Positions 1-6,842 of a stretch of DNA of 27,794 bases are shown one piece after another. Each line of letters begins with the position of its first letter. Within the stretch, counting starts at the first letter, position 1. The notes beneath the pieces are model-generated. The model was not told the DNA's origin and did not search any database. It saw only the letters and a list, made by a program, of their open reading frames with translations. The stretch lies in NCBI GenBank assembly GCA_945787595.1, contig CALZJV010000010.1, positions 1 to 27,794 of the forward strand, written 5' to 3'. This DNA is from an uncultured Desulfobacterales bacterium. Lineage in GTDB: Bacteria; Desulfobacterota; Desulfobacteria; Desulfobacterales; JAFDCJ01. The position numbers were made by a program, and so were the translations under genes.

Positions 1-438
1 CCTGTTTTGATGGAGGCCCAGGGTAATTCGTTTAAAATTGGCGACAAAGTTATGCACCTAATAAATAATTACCAAAAGGAAGTGTATAACGGAGATATCG
101 GGATAATTTGCAGTATTGACCGACAAAAACAAGAGCTTTCGGTGGATTATTACGGCAGAACCGTGTCTTACGCAGCCGAGGAACTCGATCAGGTTACTAC
201 TGCCTATGCGATTTCGGTACACAAGTCCCAGGGATCTGAATATCCGGCCGTTATTTTACCGCTGGTGACCCAACATTATATCCTGTTACAGAGAAATCTA
301 TTGTATACAGCCATGACGAGAGGCCAAAAATTAGTCGTCCTTATCGGCACCAAGAAAGCCATGCACATTGCCTTGAAAAATGACAAACCACATCGGCGCC
401 TTTCAAGTCTGGCTGTTAGGCTTGGTTCAAATACTTGA
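1..438 (+). CDS. recD2: RecD-like ATP-dependent DNA helicase, C-terminal part (left end cut off)
   Basis: The reading frame is open from the first base of the window, so only about the last 145 residues are seen. They match the end of the RecD2/RecD-like SF1B helicases, which unwind DNA 5'-3' using ATP. A segment of the form KIGDKVM..NNY..EVYNGDIG is typical of the SH3-like insert and domain 2B of this family. It is followed by helicase motif V-like SVHKSQGSEYPAVILPL and motif VI-like LLYTAMTRGQKLVVLIG, where the arginine acts in ATP hydrolysis. The Walker A motif and N-terminal domain lie outside the window, so RecD2 versus another UvrD_C_2 helicase rests on this end only. The stop codon is TGA at 436-438. 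A repeat element begins about ten bases later. Confidence 0.85.
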   Translation, partial: PVLMEAQGNSFKIGDKVMHLINNYQKEVYNGDIGIICSIDRQKQELSVDYYGRTVSYAAEELDQVTTAYAISVHKSQGSEYPAVILPLVTQHYILLQRNLLYTAMTRGQKLVVLIGTKKAMHIALKNDKPHRRLSSLAVRLGSNT

Positions 439-448
439 TACATCCATT

Positions 449-606
449 ACGAATGTCAAATGTCGATTGACGAATGTTAAATTTAGGAATTCTTTCTATT
501 TTATATGTTAAAAAGAGCAGAGCGAAGCCTCCGGCTCGTAGGGGTTGTAGCGCCTACGCCTCGGAGAGCGACATCCACAATTCGTCAATCTTCATTCGTC
601 ATTCCA
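449..606. repeat. Inverted-repeat element: heptamer arms around a GC-rich hairpin core
   Basis: The left arm (449-483) is five degenerate 7-bp units: ACGAATG, TCAAATG, TCGATTG, ACGAATG, TTAAATT. The right arm (579-606) is four units whose reverse complement resembles the left arm (AATTCGT, CAATCTT, CATTCGT, CATTCCA). The core contains a strong interrupted stem: CTCCG 529-533 pairs with CGGAG 562-566, and CGTAGG 537-542 pairs with CCTACG 553-558. The junction reads ATCCACAA at 573-580. Its reverse complement, TTGTGGAT, also borders the arm of the element at 15314-15445. An ORF of about 70 codons crosses this stretch on the plus strand but has no recognisable content and looks spurious. Confidence 0.7.
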
Positions 607-683
607 TGAAGTTTCATAAGAGAGGCTCCTGGATAAGAAGTTTTGGATTCTTACACTTATGTATGCCTTCTGAAAGAAGGCAA

Positions 684-714
684 CCCTGAACGCTGAACCT
701 TTGAACCCTGAACC
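684..714. repeat. Short array of degenerate heptamers
   Basis: Units CCCTGAA, CGCTGAA, CCTTTGAA (8 bp) and CCCTGAA lie head to tail between the helicase gene and the DUF1178 gene. No facing arm was found. The hairpin GCCTTC-tgaa-aGAAGGC sits just to its left at about 665-681, but without a T-run it is not a convincing terminator. Confidence 0.55.
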
Positions 715-723
715 TTTTCGGAA

Positions 724-1149
724 TCATGAATCCGTATCGTGGGAGGCCGGCATTGGAAGTTTAAAGAACTGGATTCCTTCTTCTTTGAGGGTTTTTTCTT
801 CTTCTTTGGTACTTACGCCCCGGATGTTGCGGGGTTCAGCGGCACCATAATGGATTTTCAAGGCTTCTTTCGCAAAATTACAGCCAACGTCATCGAAGTT
901 TTTCTCAACAAATTCAACGGCCTCTTTTCCAATTTTGGCCAGGGCGGCTTCTTCAGGTGAAAGGGCCTTGGGTTTGAAAGTTTGGGAAGATTTTATGGCA
1001 AATGTGGAAGGCACATTGTCCACGGAGGTATCGTTGCAAATCGGACAGGTGATCAGGCCTTTCTTTTTCTGGCCAAGGTAGGCCTTGCGGTCTTCAAACC
1101 AACCTTCAAAAGAATGGCCATTGATGCATTGTAAATCATACGCAATCAT
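724..1149 (-). CDS. DUF1178 family protein
   Basis: A 141-residue protein of the DUF1178 family (COG5319), whose function is unknown. The N-terminus is diagnostic: M-I-x-Y-D-L-x-C, then GHxFEGWF around residues 11-18, then a CPIC pair (C35 and C38). With C8 and H12 this pair could form a small zinc-ribbon-like site. The rest is a charged helical region, 'EAVEFVEKNFDDVG' and 'FAKEALKIHYG', followed by the conserved RNIRG segment, all typical of the family. Length fits the usual 140-160 residues. The ATG at 1149 is preceded by TAGGATGG about 13 bases upstream, a weak ribosome site. It is transcribed divergently from the SH3 protein gene across a 219-bp gap. The function cannot be inferred from the sequence. 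Confidence 0.85.
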   Translation of the reverse strand: MIAYDLQCINGHSFEGWFEDRKAYLGQKKKGLITCPICNDTSVDNVPSTFAIKSSQTFKPKALSPEEAALAKIGKEAVEFVEKNFDDVGCNFAKEALKIHYGAAEPRNIRGVSTKEEEKTLKEEGIQFFKLPMPASHDTDS

Positions 1150-1262
1150 ACGGGTTAAACCATCCTAATCGAATTTTTAAAGGGGCATAATTCCGGAACT
1201 ATTAGAATTCATAATAAATTAAGATAAATACATGAGAATCGGCATAAGAATATCATATGCGC

Positions 1263-1350
1263 CAACATTTTTAAAGACAATGTTGACATAATTTGCTATT
1301 TTAACAAAATGTTGTAAAATATTATATTAAGGAAAATTCGTCAACATTTA
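1263..1350. promoter_or_regulatory. Four copies of AATGTTG/CAACATT in a divergent promoter region
   Basis: The 7-mer AATGTTG occurs in alternating orientation at 1264-1270 (as CAACATT, starting at 1263), 1279-1285, 1308-1314 and 1342-1348 (as CAACATT), all between the divergent DUF1178 and SH3-protein genes. A TTGACA lies at 1283-1288, and a TATAAT-like TAAAAT at 1315-1320 within the same stretch, though they are too far apart to form one promoter. Repeated, oppositely oriented copies look like an operator for a dimeric repressor or activator. The regulator is not known. Confidence 0.4.
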
Positions 1351-1368
1351 TCAGGGAGTGTAGCGGTT

Positions 1369-2031
1369 ATGAAAATCCTGCTTAAACGAATCGTGTTTAT
1401 CGGAATTTGTCTGATGTGTTCTTCTACAGTTGGCTTTGCTGAAACCAGGTATGTGACGGATTTGTTGAAGTTGCCGTTGCGAACCGGTCCGAGCACGGAA
1501 TATAAGATCCTGGCTCTGGTTGTATCAGGTCAACAGTTAGAGGTCGTTGAACCAGGAGAAAACTGGTCGATGGTGAGACTTGACAACGGAAAAGAGGGCT
1601 ATGTTTTGAACAGGTATCTGGTCGCCCAACCGACCAGCGCCGTTAGACTGGAACAATTGCAAAGCAAATATGAAGCCTTGAGACAGCAGGCAACCGCCCT
1701 GATTGAGGAAAATAACCGTTTTAAAGAAGAAAACCAAACATTCAAATCTTCCTTGGACAGCAACGAAAAAGCGCTCACCAAGCTGGACACTGACTACAAG
1801 GAGCTAAAGGCCAGCGCAGCTGAGTTTTTGAATCTTAAAAAAAAATACCAGGAAGTCAGTACCCAGCTTGCCGAAAAAACAAAAATAGCCAGCGCGTTGG
1901 ACAAGGAATTGCGCGGACTTGAAATGAATCAATATATCAAATGGTTTTTAGCCGGCTCCGGTGTACTCCTGGTGGGTTTTATCATCGGATTTTCCGCTAA
2001 ACGGGGGCGTCGACGTCCGTCACTGATGTAA
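1369..2031 (+). CDS. SH3-domain, coiled-coil, membrane-anchored protein (YgiM/TIGR04211 type)
   Basis: This 220-residue protein has the layout of the YgiM/SH3_and_anchor family. There is a signal peptide (residues 1-24, cleavage likely after VGFA), a bacterial SH3 domain (about 27-85, with LPLRTGPST and the closing EGYVLNRYL), a long charged coiled coil (about 92-185), one membrane helix (about 190-209) and a basic cytoplasmic end (KRGRRR). It should therefore sit in the inner membrane with the SH3 domain and coil in the periplasm, probably contacting the cell wall. The molecular role of the family is not firmly known. GGGAG lies about 11 bases before the ATG. The next gene, a CorC-type membrane protein, starts 92 bases downstream on the same strand and could be cotranscribed. 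Confidence 0.85.
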   Translation: MKILLKRIVFIGICLMCSSTVGFAETRYVTDLLKLPLRTGPSTEYKILALVVSGQQLEVVEPGENWSMVRLDNGKEGYVLNRYLVAQPTSAVRLEQLQSKYEALRQQATALIEENNRFKEENQTFKSSLDSNEKALTKLDTDYKELKASAAEFLNLKKKYQEVSTQLAEKTKIASALDKELRGLEMNQYIKWFLAGSGVLLVGFIIGFSAKRGRRRPSLM

Positions 2032-2123
2032 TTATCCGGAAATTCTGCAACGGTCTTCTCAATTGACATGGGTAAAAGATTAATTCACACATAAGGAGAA
2101 GAGGGCAACTTCAAAAAAAATTG

Positions 2124-3401
2124 ATGACGATAACAGGAACACAGATGCTAATTAATCAATTGGTGATTTTATTCGTCCTCCTCTTGCTCTCCGGGTTTTT
2201 TTCCTCCGCCGAAACTGCTCTATTTTCCATTAGCAAGGCCAAAGCCGTTCATCTCGCAAAAGAGAAGGGACTGGTAAATTCGCTGATCAAAAAAATGAAA
2301 GACGACCATCACCGGTTGCTTTCCACGATTCTTATCGGCAACAATATTGTAAATGTCGGCGCCTCGGCACTGGCCACCGCAGTGACCATTAAGCTGGTTT
2401 CTCACAATGCTGTCGGGATTGCCACCGGCATCATGACTTTGCTTATTCTGATCTTTGGCGAAATTTTTCCTAAATCAATCGCCACCAGAAACAATATACT
2501 CATAGCCAGACTGGTCATCATTCCATTGTACTGGCTGTCGATTCTATTTGCTCCGATAATCTTCCTGTTGAACTTCATCCCCAAACTGACCGGCAGAGTT
2601 CGGAAAAAAGCACACGTGACCGAAGAAGAGTTGATGACCTTTGTTGAAGTGGTCGAGGAAGAAGGGGGGATTGAAGAAGAAGAAAAAGAACTTATCCATA
2701 ACATCTTTGAATTTGATGATACCAGTGCATCGGAAATCATGACACCCCGCGCGGATATGTTTGTTATCAATGCAGATGAGAAACTGGATCTTGAGGAAAT
2801 CATCCGATCCGGCTTTACCCGGATTCCAGTCATCGAGGAAGATATCGATCATGTCATCGGAATTTTAAATGTTAAAGATCTATTCATGCACCAGGTAACT
2901 TCATCAGCCCAGGCAGAAGCCCGCAGCATCATGCGCGAGCCCTATTTTGTACCGGAAAATAAAAAGTTAGATAATTTGCTGCAACAGTTTAAAAGGGGAA
3001 AACACCACATGGCCGTCGTGGTGGATGAGCACGGTGGCGTGTCCGGTCTGATAACCTTGGAAGATGCGCTGGAAGAAATAGTTGGTGAAATTATCGATGA
3101 GACCGACAAGTTTGAGGCCCATATCGTCAAGCTTGCTGAAAACGAATGGATGGTATTGGGCAAATCAGAAATCGATGATGTCAATGAAAAACTACAAATG
3201 AATATTCCTGATACCAAGGAATATGATACTTTTTCCGGCTTTGTTCTGGACCAGATTGGCAGAATCCCCAAGGAAAAAGAAGAAATTCGCAACGGAGATT
3301 TTATCATTACGGTTAAGGAGATGGATGGAACGAGGATCAAAGAATATATTGTTAAATATAAGAAAGAAATTATGCCCCAGGAAGCTGAAGATCCATCATG
3401 A
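2124..3401 (+). CDS. CNNM/CorC-family (hemolysin C-like) membrane protein with CBS pair
   Basis: This protein of about 425 residues has the full CNNM/HlyC/CorC order. First comes an N-terminal DUF21 (CNNM transmembrane) domain, about residues 8-160, with the SSAETA and GNNIVN motifs and the conserved FGEIFPKS. A tandem CBS pair follows at about 205-325 (MTPR, TRIPV, VVVDEHGG, LITLEDALEEIVGEI), and then a CorC_HlyC transporter-associated domain at about 335-415. Relatives are implicated in Mg2+/Co2+ export or tolerance. The haemolysin label in databases is historical. TTG at 2121 and ATG at 2124 are both in frame. ATG is chosen, with AAGGAGAAGAGGG at 2093-2105 as the ribosome site (rather long spacing). 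The gene ends at a bidirectional terminator facing the convergent PilZ gene. Transport specificity cannot be read from the sequence. Confidence 0.93.
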   Translation: MTITGTQMLINQLVILFVLLLLSGFFSSAETALFSISKAKAVHLAKEKGLVNSLIKKMKDDHHRLLSTILIGNNIVNVGASALATAVTIKLVSHNAVGIATGIMTLLILIFGEIFPKSIATRNNILIARLVIIPLYWLSILFAPIIFLLNFIPKLTGRVRKKAHVTEEELMTFVEVVEEEGGIEEEEKELIHNIFEFDDTSASEIMTPRADMFVINADEKLDLEEIIRSGFTRIPVIEEDIDHVIGILNVKDLFMHQVTSSAQAEARSIMREPYFVPENKKLDNLLQQFKRGKHHMAVVVDEHGGVSGLITLEDALEEIVGEIIDETDKFEAHIVKLAENEWMVLGKSEIDDVNEKLQMNIPDTKEYDTFSGFVLDQIGRIPKEKEEIRNGDFIITVKEMDGTRIKEYIVKYKKEIMPQEAEDPS

Positions 3402-3421
3402 GGTTGATAGCTTTTGGCTTC

Positions 3422-3458
3422 AATGAAAAAAGGCAGAGCCTCCGGCTTTGCCTTCATT
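3422..3458. terminator. Bidirectional terminator between convergent genes
   Basis: A near-perfect stem has AGGCAGAGCC (3431-3440) pairing with GGCTTTGCCT (3444-3453) across a 3-base loop, with one G-T wobble. It is extended by AATGA...TCATT and contains an A-run on the left arm. It lies between the CorC-type gene (stop at 3401) and the PilZ gene (stop at 3478), so it can end both transcripts. The sequence AAGCCTCCGGCT in element 449-606 resembles this stem, so the terminator may derive from the same repeat stock. Confidence 0.75.
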
Positions 3459-3477
3459 GATTTTGGATGAAAAAAAG

Positions 3478-3867
3478 CTAGGTTTGACTTAAAAACCGTT
3501 TAAACTGCACACCGAATCCATCCGATCCGACCCAAATAATTTTACTCATAGACCGAATCGGGATCTCAAAATTCGGAATAAAAAAGCTCTGAGAAATCTC
3601 CTGGTTCACCGGAAACAAGGGCTGATTTGCAATATATGCCCCGCCGGGACTGATATTTTCCATGGTACCCTTGTGCAACCGGTTATTGACAGTGTATTCG
3701 GTGATAATTGAACACGGTGTGCGGGGTTGTTTTCTCTGATCCCTGTCATCCCAGTTATTCAAAATCCTCGCTAGCATCCGTTGGTCGTCTATTGTCAGAT
3801 GATCGATGAGTTGGTTAAGATGCCGGGAATCTGCTGTAGAATTGAAATTATCTTTGGAGGAATCCAT
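3478..3867 (-). CDS. PilZ-domain protein, probable c-di-GMP receptor
   Basis: A 129-residue protein with a C-terminal PilZ domain. The c-di-GMP signature is complete: RxxxR at residues 45-49 (RKQPR) and the (D/N)xSxxG motif at 71-76 (NISPGG), with the later GVQF strand near 119-122. This supports real ligand binding. The N-terminal 40 residues are charged and probably helical, with no known domain. There is no enzymatic output domain, so it would act by binding a partner or as a simple adaptor. The start is well supported: AGGAGG lies 7 bases before the ATG. It is convergent with the CorC-type gene and stands alone, so its target (motility, exopolysaccharide or other) cannot be inferred. Confidence 0.88.
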   Translation of the reverse strand: MDSSKDNFNSTADSRHLNQLIDHLTIDDQRMLARILNNWDDRDQRKQPRTPCSIITEYTVNNRLHKGTMENISPGGAYIANQPLFPVNQEISQSFFIPNFEIPIRSMSKIIWVGSDGFGVQFKRFLSQT

Positions 3868-4022
3868 TAATAACCTCCTGATTGATTTAATTGGATGTCT
3901 TCTTAGGCAAACTCAAGGTTGAGGGTTCTCCAGGAAATGAAGCTCACAATTGCCGGTCATTGATCGGTTCGCCCAACCATCAAAAATAAGCATTGCGCAG
4001 AATCAGTCAAGCGGCAGAGTTT

Positions 4023-4119
4023 GGAATGCGGAATGGGAATGCGGAAGGGGGAATGTGGAATGGGGATGGCGGAATGGGGAATGCGGAATGGGGATGGCGG
4101 AATGGGGAATGCGGAATGG
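4023..4119. repeat. Tandem array of GGAATGS heptamers with 28-bp higher-order period
   Basis: The array is built from 7-bp units GGAATGC, GGAATGG, GGAATGT and GGATGGC. From 4071 the units fall into a 28-bp super-unit of four heptamers (GGAATGG, GGAATGC, GGAATGG, GGATGGC), followed from 4099 by three more units of the same order. Two overlapping plus-strand ORFs run through it, but they are simply the repeat read in frame and are not genes. Confidence 0.85.
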
Positions 4120-4149
4120 TCAGAACACATCTTGTTTTAGGTGTCAGAG

Positions 4150-4236
4150 GACAGAAAACAGATAACAGAAGACAGAAGACAGATAACAGAGGGCCGATGA
4201 TAGAGGACAGAGTTCAGCTGACATAATACAGATTAC
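4150..4236. repeat. Tandem array of AACAGAx heptamers, decaying to the right
   Basis: Six consecutive 7-bp units occupy 4150-4191: GACAGAA, AACAGAT, AACAGAA, GACAGAA, GACAGAT, AACAGAG. Degenerate copies (GAGGACAGAG, ACAGATTACAGATG) continue to about 4238. It is separated from the GGAATGS array by only about 30 bases. The whole 3868-4390 gap between the PilZ gene and epmA appears to be such repeats, with no gene. Confidence 0.75.
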
Positions 4237-4346
4237 AGATGCCGGAAATGAGAATGCAGGGATAGCTTATTCCTGCTGCTTCTTGAATCCTCTTACACAT
4301 TCCATTGAGTGATGTCTTATGCCCATTGCTCCATGTCCTTTTTGCC

Positions 4347-4381
4347 CGCAACCCGAAACTCGCAACCCGCAATCAGCATCC
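4347..4381. repeat. Array of CGCAACC-type heptamers
   Basis: Five units lie head to tail: CGCAACC, CGAAACT, CGCAACC, CGCAATC, AGCATCC. The array ends ten bases before the stop codon of epmA, so it lies in the 3' untranslated region of that operon. Confidence 0.65.
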
Positions 4382-4390
4382 TGCCACTAG

Positions 4391-5311
4391 TCAGAGTTCC
4401 TCCGGCATAAAAGCAACTACATCTTCAATTTCAGTTGCGTCGCAAAACAGCATTATCAGACGGTCGAGTCCCAGCGCATTGCCGCCGGCATCCGGCATGT
4501 CTGCTAAAGCTTCTAAGAATTTTTGTGGCATCGGATAATCCGGATGGCCAAAGAATTTACGAAGTCGCTGCTCTTTTTCGAAACGGGCTTTCTGCTCGGC
4601 AGGATCGGTCAGTTCACTGAAGCCATTACAAAGCTCCATTCCAGCGATATAAAGCTCAAAGCGTTCGGCCAGTAAATTATTTTGGGGTTTTAGTCTTGCC
4701 AGAGCCCCGCAGGGTGCCGGATAGTCATAAAGAAAGAGCGGTATCGGTGATCCCAGGTTTGGTTCAATTTCGTTTGCCATAACTTCATCAAAGCAATTTG
4801 TTTCAAGCGCCTTTTCCATTGCCAATGATGCATATTGATGAAATGCTGCAGTCACCGACAAGCGCATCCAGGGAGTATCCAGATGTATTTCCTGACCCCC
4901 ATAACTAATTTTATTGTTGCCGTTTATGAGGCGGGTGACCGAGCAGATAAGGTCTTCACATTCATCCATGATATTCATGTAGTTGCAATCGGAGCTGTAC
5001 CATTCCAGCATGGTGAGCTCCGGGAGGTGTTTGGCGCCCCTTTCTTTATGTCGAAAACATTTGCAGATTTGAAAAATCCGGGAAAAACCTGCAGCCAGCA
5101 GTTGCTTCATGCACAACTCTGGTGAGGTTTGCAGAAACCAATCATCGGTGATGACGGCATTGATGTGAGCTTCGGGGACCGGAGCCGGAATGCGGATGGG
5201 GGTCTCAATTTCGAGATATTCCCGATCAATAAAAAAGCTGCGGATTGCCTGGATGATCCGGGCGCGCAGTTGGAGATTTCTCTTTATTTGAGATTGTCTA
5301 TAATTCTTCAA
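4391..5311 (-). CDS. epmA: EF-P lysine (beta-lysyl) ligase EpmA/GenX/PoxA
   Basis: At 306 residues this is a stand-alone class II lysyl-tRNA-synthetase-like catalytic domain without an anticodon-binding domain, which is the hallmark of EpmA. Motif 1 is around residues 30-40 (REYLEIETPI), motif 2 at 82-104 (CKCFRHKERG with R87 and E90, then LPELTMLEWY), and motif 3 at about 277-287 (GNALGLDRLIM). EpmA attaches (R)-beta-lysine to a conserved lysine of elongation factor P, helping ribosomes pass polyproline stretches. The likely start is TTG at 5311, 14 bases inside the end of the upstream deacetylase-family gene, so the two are probably translationally coupled. No efp or epmB gene is in the window. 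Confidence 0.92.
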   Translation of the reverse strand: MKNYRQSQIKRNLQLRARIIQAIRSFFIDREYLEIETPIRIPAPVPEAHINAVITDDWFLQTSPELCMKQLLAAGFSRIFQICKCFRHKERGAKHLPELTMLEWYSSDCNYMNIMDECEDLICSVTRLINGNNKISYGGQEIHLDTPWMRLSVTAAFHQYASLAMEKALETNCFDEVMANEIEPNLGSPIPLFLYDYPAPCGALARLKPQNNLLAERFELYIAGMELCNGFSELTDPAEQKARFEKEQRLRKFFGHPDYPMPQKFLEALADMPDAGGNALGLDRLIMLFCDATEIEDVVAFMPEEL

Positions 5312-6623
5312 TTCTTTTTTCTAAATATTTATCTTCCGTGCGGTCCTGAAGAAAGATCATGTCGAATTGTCCGGTATCTGCTGTGTCGTACCAGCGATAA
5401 CCGATTTCTTTGCATTTACTGCAGGCGTTGCGAGGAATGTGACCGGCAAGGATATGCATACCGCGGTCTGAGGATGAATCAATACGCAGGGCACCGGCGC
5501 AATCAGGACAAATCTGAATCTGTTCTGACTGGGACTCCCGGATACTGTCGGTATCATAATATAGGTTGCGTGTGCGGCGCTGAGGGGCCGGTGTCTCCAT
5601 GAGTTGATCTTTTATGTTTTCCCTCTGCTGCCAGATCGTGAGCGTAACTTCACCGACTTTTTCGATCGCGTCGGCTACCGACGGAGTCTGCCGGATACTT
5701 GCCGGATGGTAGTCCGGCTCTTTTACCTTGCTGTAATCCACGCCTGCCATGGCCAGGATGATGCCTACATTGACATAGGGTAACGCACCTTCAATGGAAT
5801 AGCCGCCTTCCAGTACGGCAATATCCGGCTGCAGCATGGCTGTCAGGTCGGCGTAGCCCTGGGCTGAAAAATTCATATTGGTGATCGGGTCGCTGTAATG
5901 GTTGTCCTGACCGGCGGAGTTGATGATGAGGTCCGGTTTATAATCTTTTAGAATCGGCATGACAATGTTTTTTACGGCATATAGAAAGCCTTCTTCGGAT
6001 GTGTTCGGCGGCAGCGGAATATTAAGTGTTTTTCCAACCGCGTTGATGCCTCCCAGTTCTTGCGGAAATCCCGAGCCGGGATACAGTGTCCTCCCATCCT
6101 GGTGAATCGAAATAAAGAGGGTGTCCGGGTCATGCCAGTAGATATCCTGGGTGCCGTCACCATGGTGACAATCCGTGTCAACAATGGCGACCCTGTCGAT
6201 GGCGTAGGCTTGGCGGAGATATTCAATCATGACGGCTTCGATATTGATATTGCAAAACCCCCTGGCACCATGGACAATTCGCATGGCGTGATGTCCCGGT
6301 GGTCTGACGAGGGCAAAGCCTCGGTCAATCTGTCCGTCGAGTACAGCCATGCCGATGGTTTTGGCTCCACCGGCACTGATGAAATGAGATTCAGTGGTAA
6401 CGCGCCCTACGTCTGGTACACAAAAATGAACCCGCTGAATGTCCATTAAGGTAACCGGATCCGGTTTTAATTCTATCACCCCGTCAATATCAAAGAGTCC
6501 TTCCTCAAATACCTGATCCTGAGTATAGAGCAAACGTTCTTCTCTTTCAGGATGTGTCGGACTGATGGCCCAATCGAAGGCGGGAAAGAATACGAGACCG
6601 GTTTTGTGTTTTGCTTTCAACAT
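5298..6623 (-). CDS. Histone-deacetylase-family (acetoin utilization-type) amidohydrolase with C-terminal zinc ribbon
   Basis: This 441-residue protein carries a class II HDAC/AcuC-type arginase-deacetylase fold. Catalytic features are intact: RPPGHHA at 107-113 (active-site His pair 111/112), VDTDCHHGDGTQ at 148-159 with zinc ligands D151 and H153, the third ligand D240 in NSAGQD, and the transition-state tyrosine Y275 in LEGGY. It should remove acetyl or other acyl groups from a lysine or small amine. The domain ends near residue 335. An extra C-terminal segment of about 100 residues contains two CxxC pairs (C372/C375 and C401/C404), forming a putative zinc ribbon not usual in AcuC. ATG with GGAG about 13 bases upstream. 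Its 3' end overlaps epmA by 14 bp, the only visible hint to its pathway. The substrate is unknown. Confidence 0.9.
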   Translation of the reverse strand: MLKAKHKTGLVFFPAFDWAISPTHPEREERLLYTQDQVFEEGLFDIDGVIELKPDPVTLMDIQRVHFCVPDVGRVTTESHFISAGGAKTIGMAVLDGQIDRGFALVRPPGHHAMRIVHGARGFCNINIEAVMIEYLRQAYAIDRVAIVDTDCHHGDGTQDIYWHDPDTLFISIHQDGRTLYPGSGFPQELGGINAVGKTLNIPLPPNTSEEGFLYAVKNIVMPILKDYKPDLIINSAGQDNHYSDPITNMNFSAQGYADLTAMLQPDIAVLEGGYSIEGALPYVNVGIILAMAGVDYSKVKEPDYHPASIRQTPSVADAIEKVGEVTLTIWQQRENIKDQLMETPAPQRRTRNLYYDTDSIRESQSEQIQICPDCAGALRIDSSSDRGMHILAGHIPRNACSKCKEIGYRWYDTADTGQFDMIFLQDRTEDKYLEKRIEEL

Positions 6624-6686
6624 TAGGTGCTATCGATCTCCGTTTAATTTTTTTATGGCCTTTTACTGCTTTATTGACATTGGTAA

Positions 6687-6798
6687 ATTCGAAATTCGAA
6701 TCCCGAAATTGGAAACAAATTCAAAATCCTAAATTAAAATGATCAAAACAAGAGATTGAGATTTTTGTCATTCGATATTCGAATTTGTTTCGGATTTA
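6687..6798. repeat. Inverted-repeat element with ATTCGAA heptamer arms
   Basis: The left arm holds units ATTCGAA, ATTCGAA, TCCCGAA and ATTGGAA (6687-6714), then ACAAATTC. The right arm (6769-6798: CATTCGA, TATTCGA, ATTTGTT, TCGGATT) is roughly its reverse complement. The arms flank about 55 bp of AT-rich sequence without a hairpin core. The element fills most of the gap between the deacetylase gene start and the hydantoinase-family stop, so any promoter for the deacetylase-epmA pair must lie in or beside it. Confidence 0.6.
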
Positions 6799-6842
6799 TA
6801 GTTTGTTCTGGATAAATGGTTATAACGAAAAATCAGTCCCAT

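Noticed and set aside
474..689. Plus-strand ORF of about 71 codons after the helicase gene
   Set aside because: It runs through the repeat element at 449-606 and its hairpin core, with no family resemblance or ribosome site.
3950..4226. Two overlapping ORFs rich in Gly, Trp, Met and Glu
   Set aside because: They are the GGAATGS and AACAGAx tandem repeats read in frame, so the composition reflects the repeat and not a protein.
4023..4236. CRISPR array
   Set aside because: Units are 7 bp and contiguous. There are no 25-40 bp repeats with unique spacers and no cas genes.
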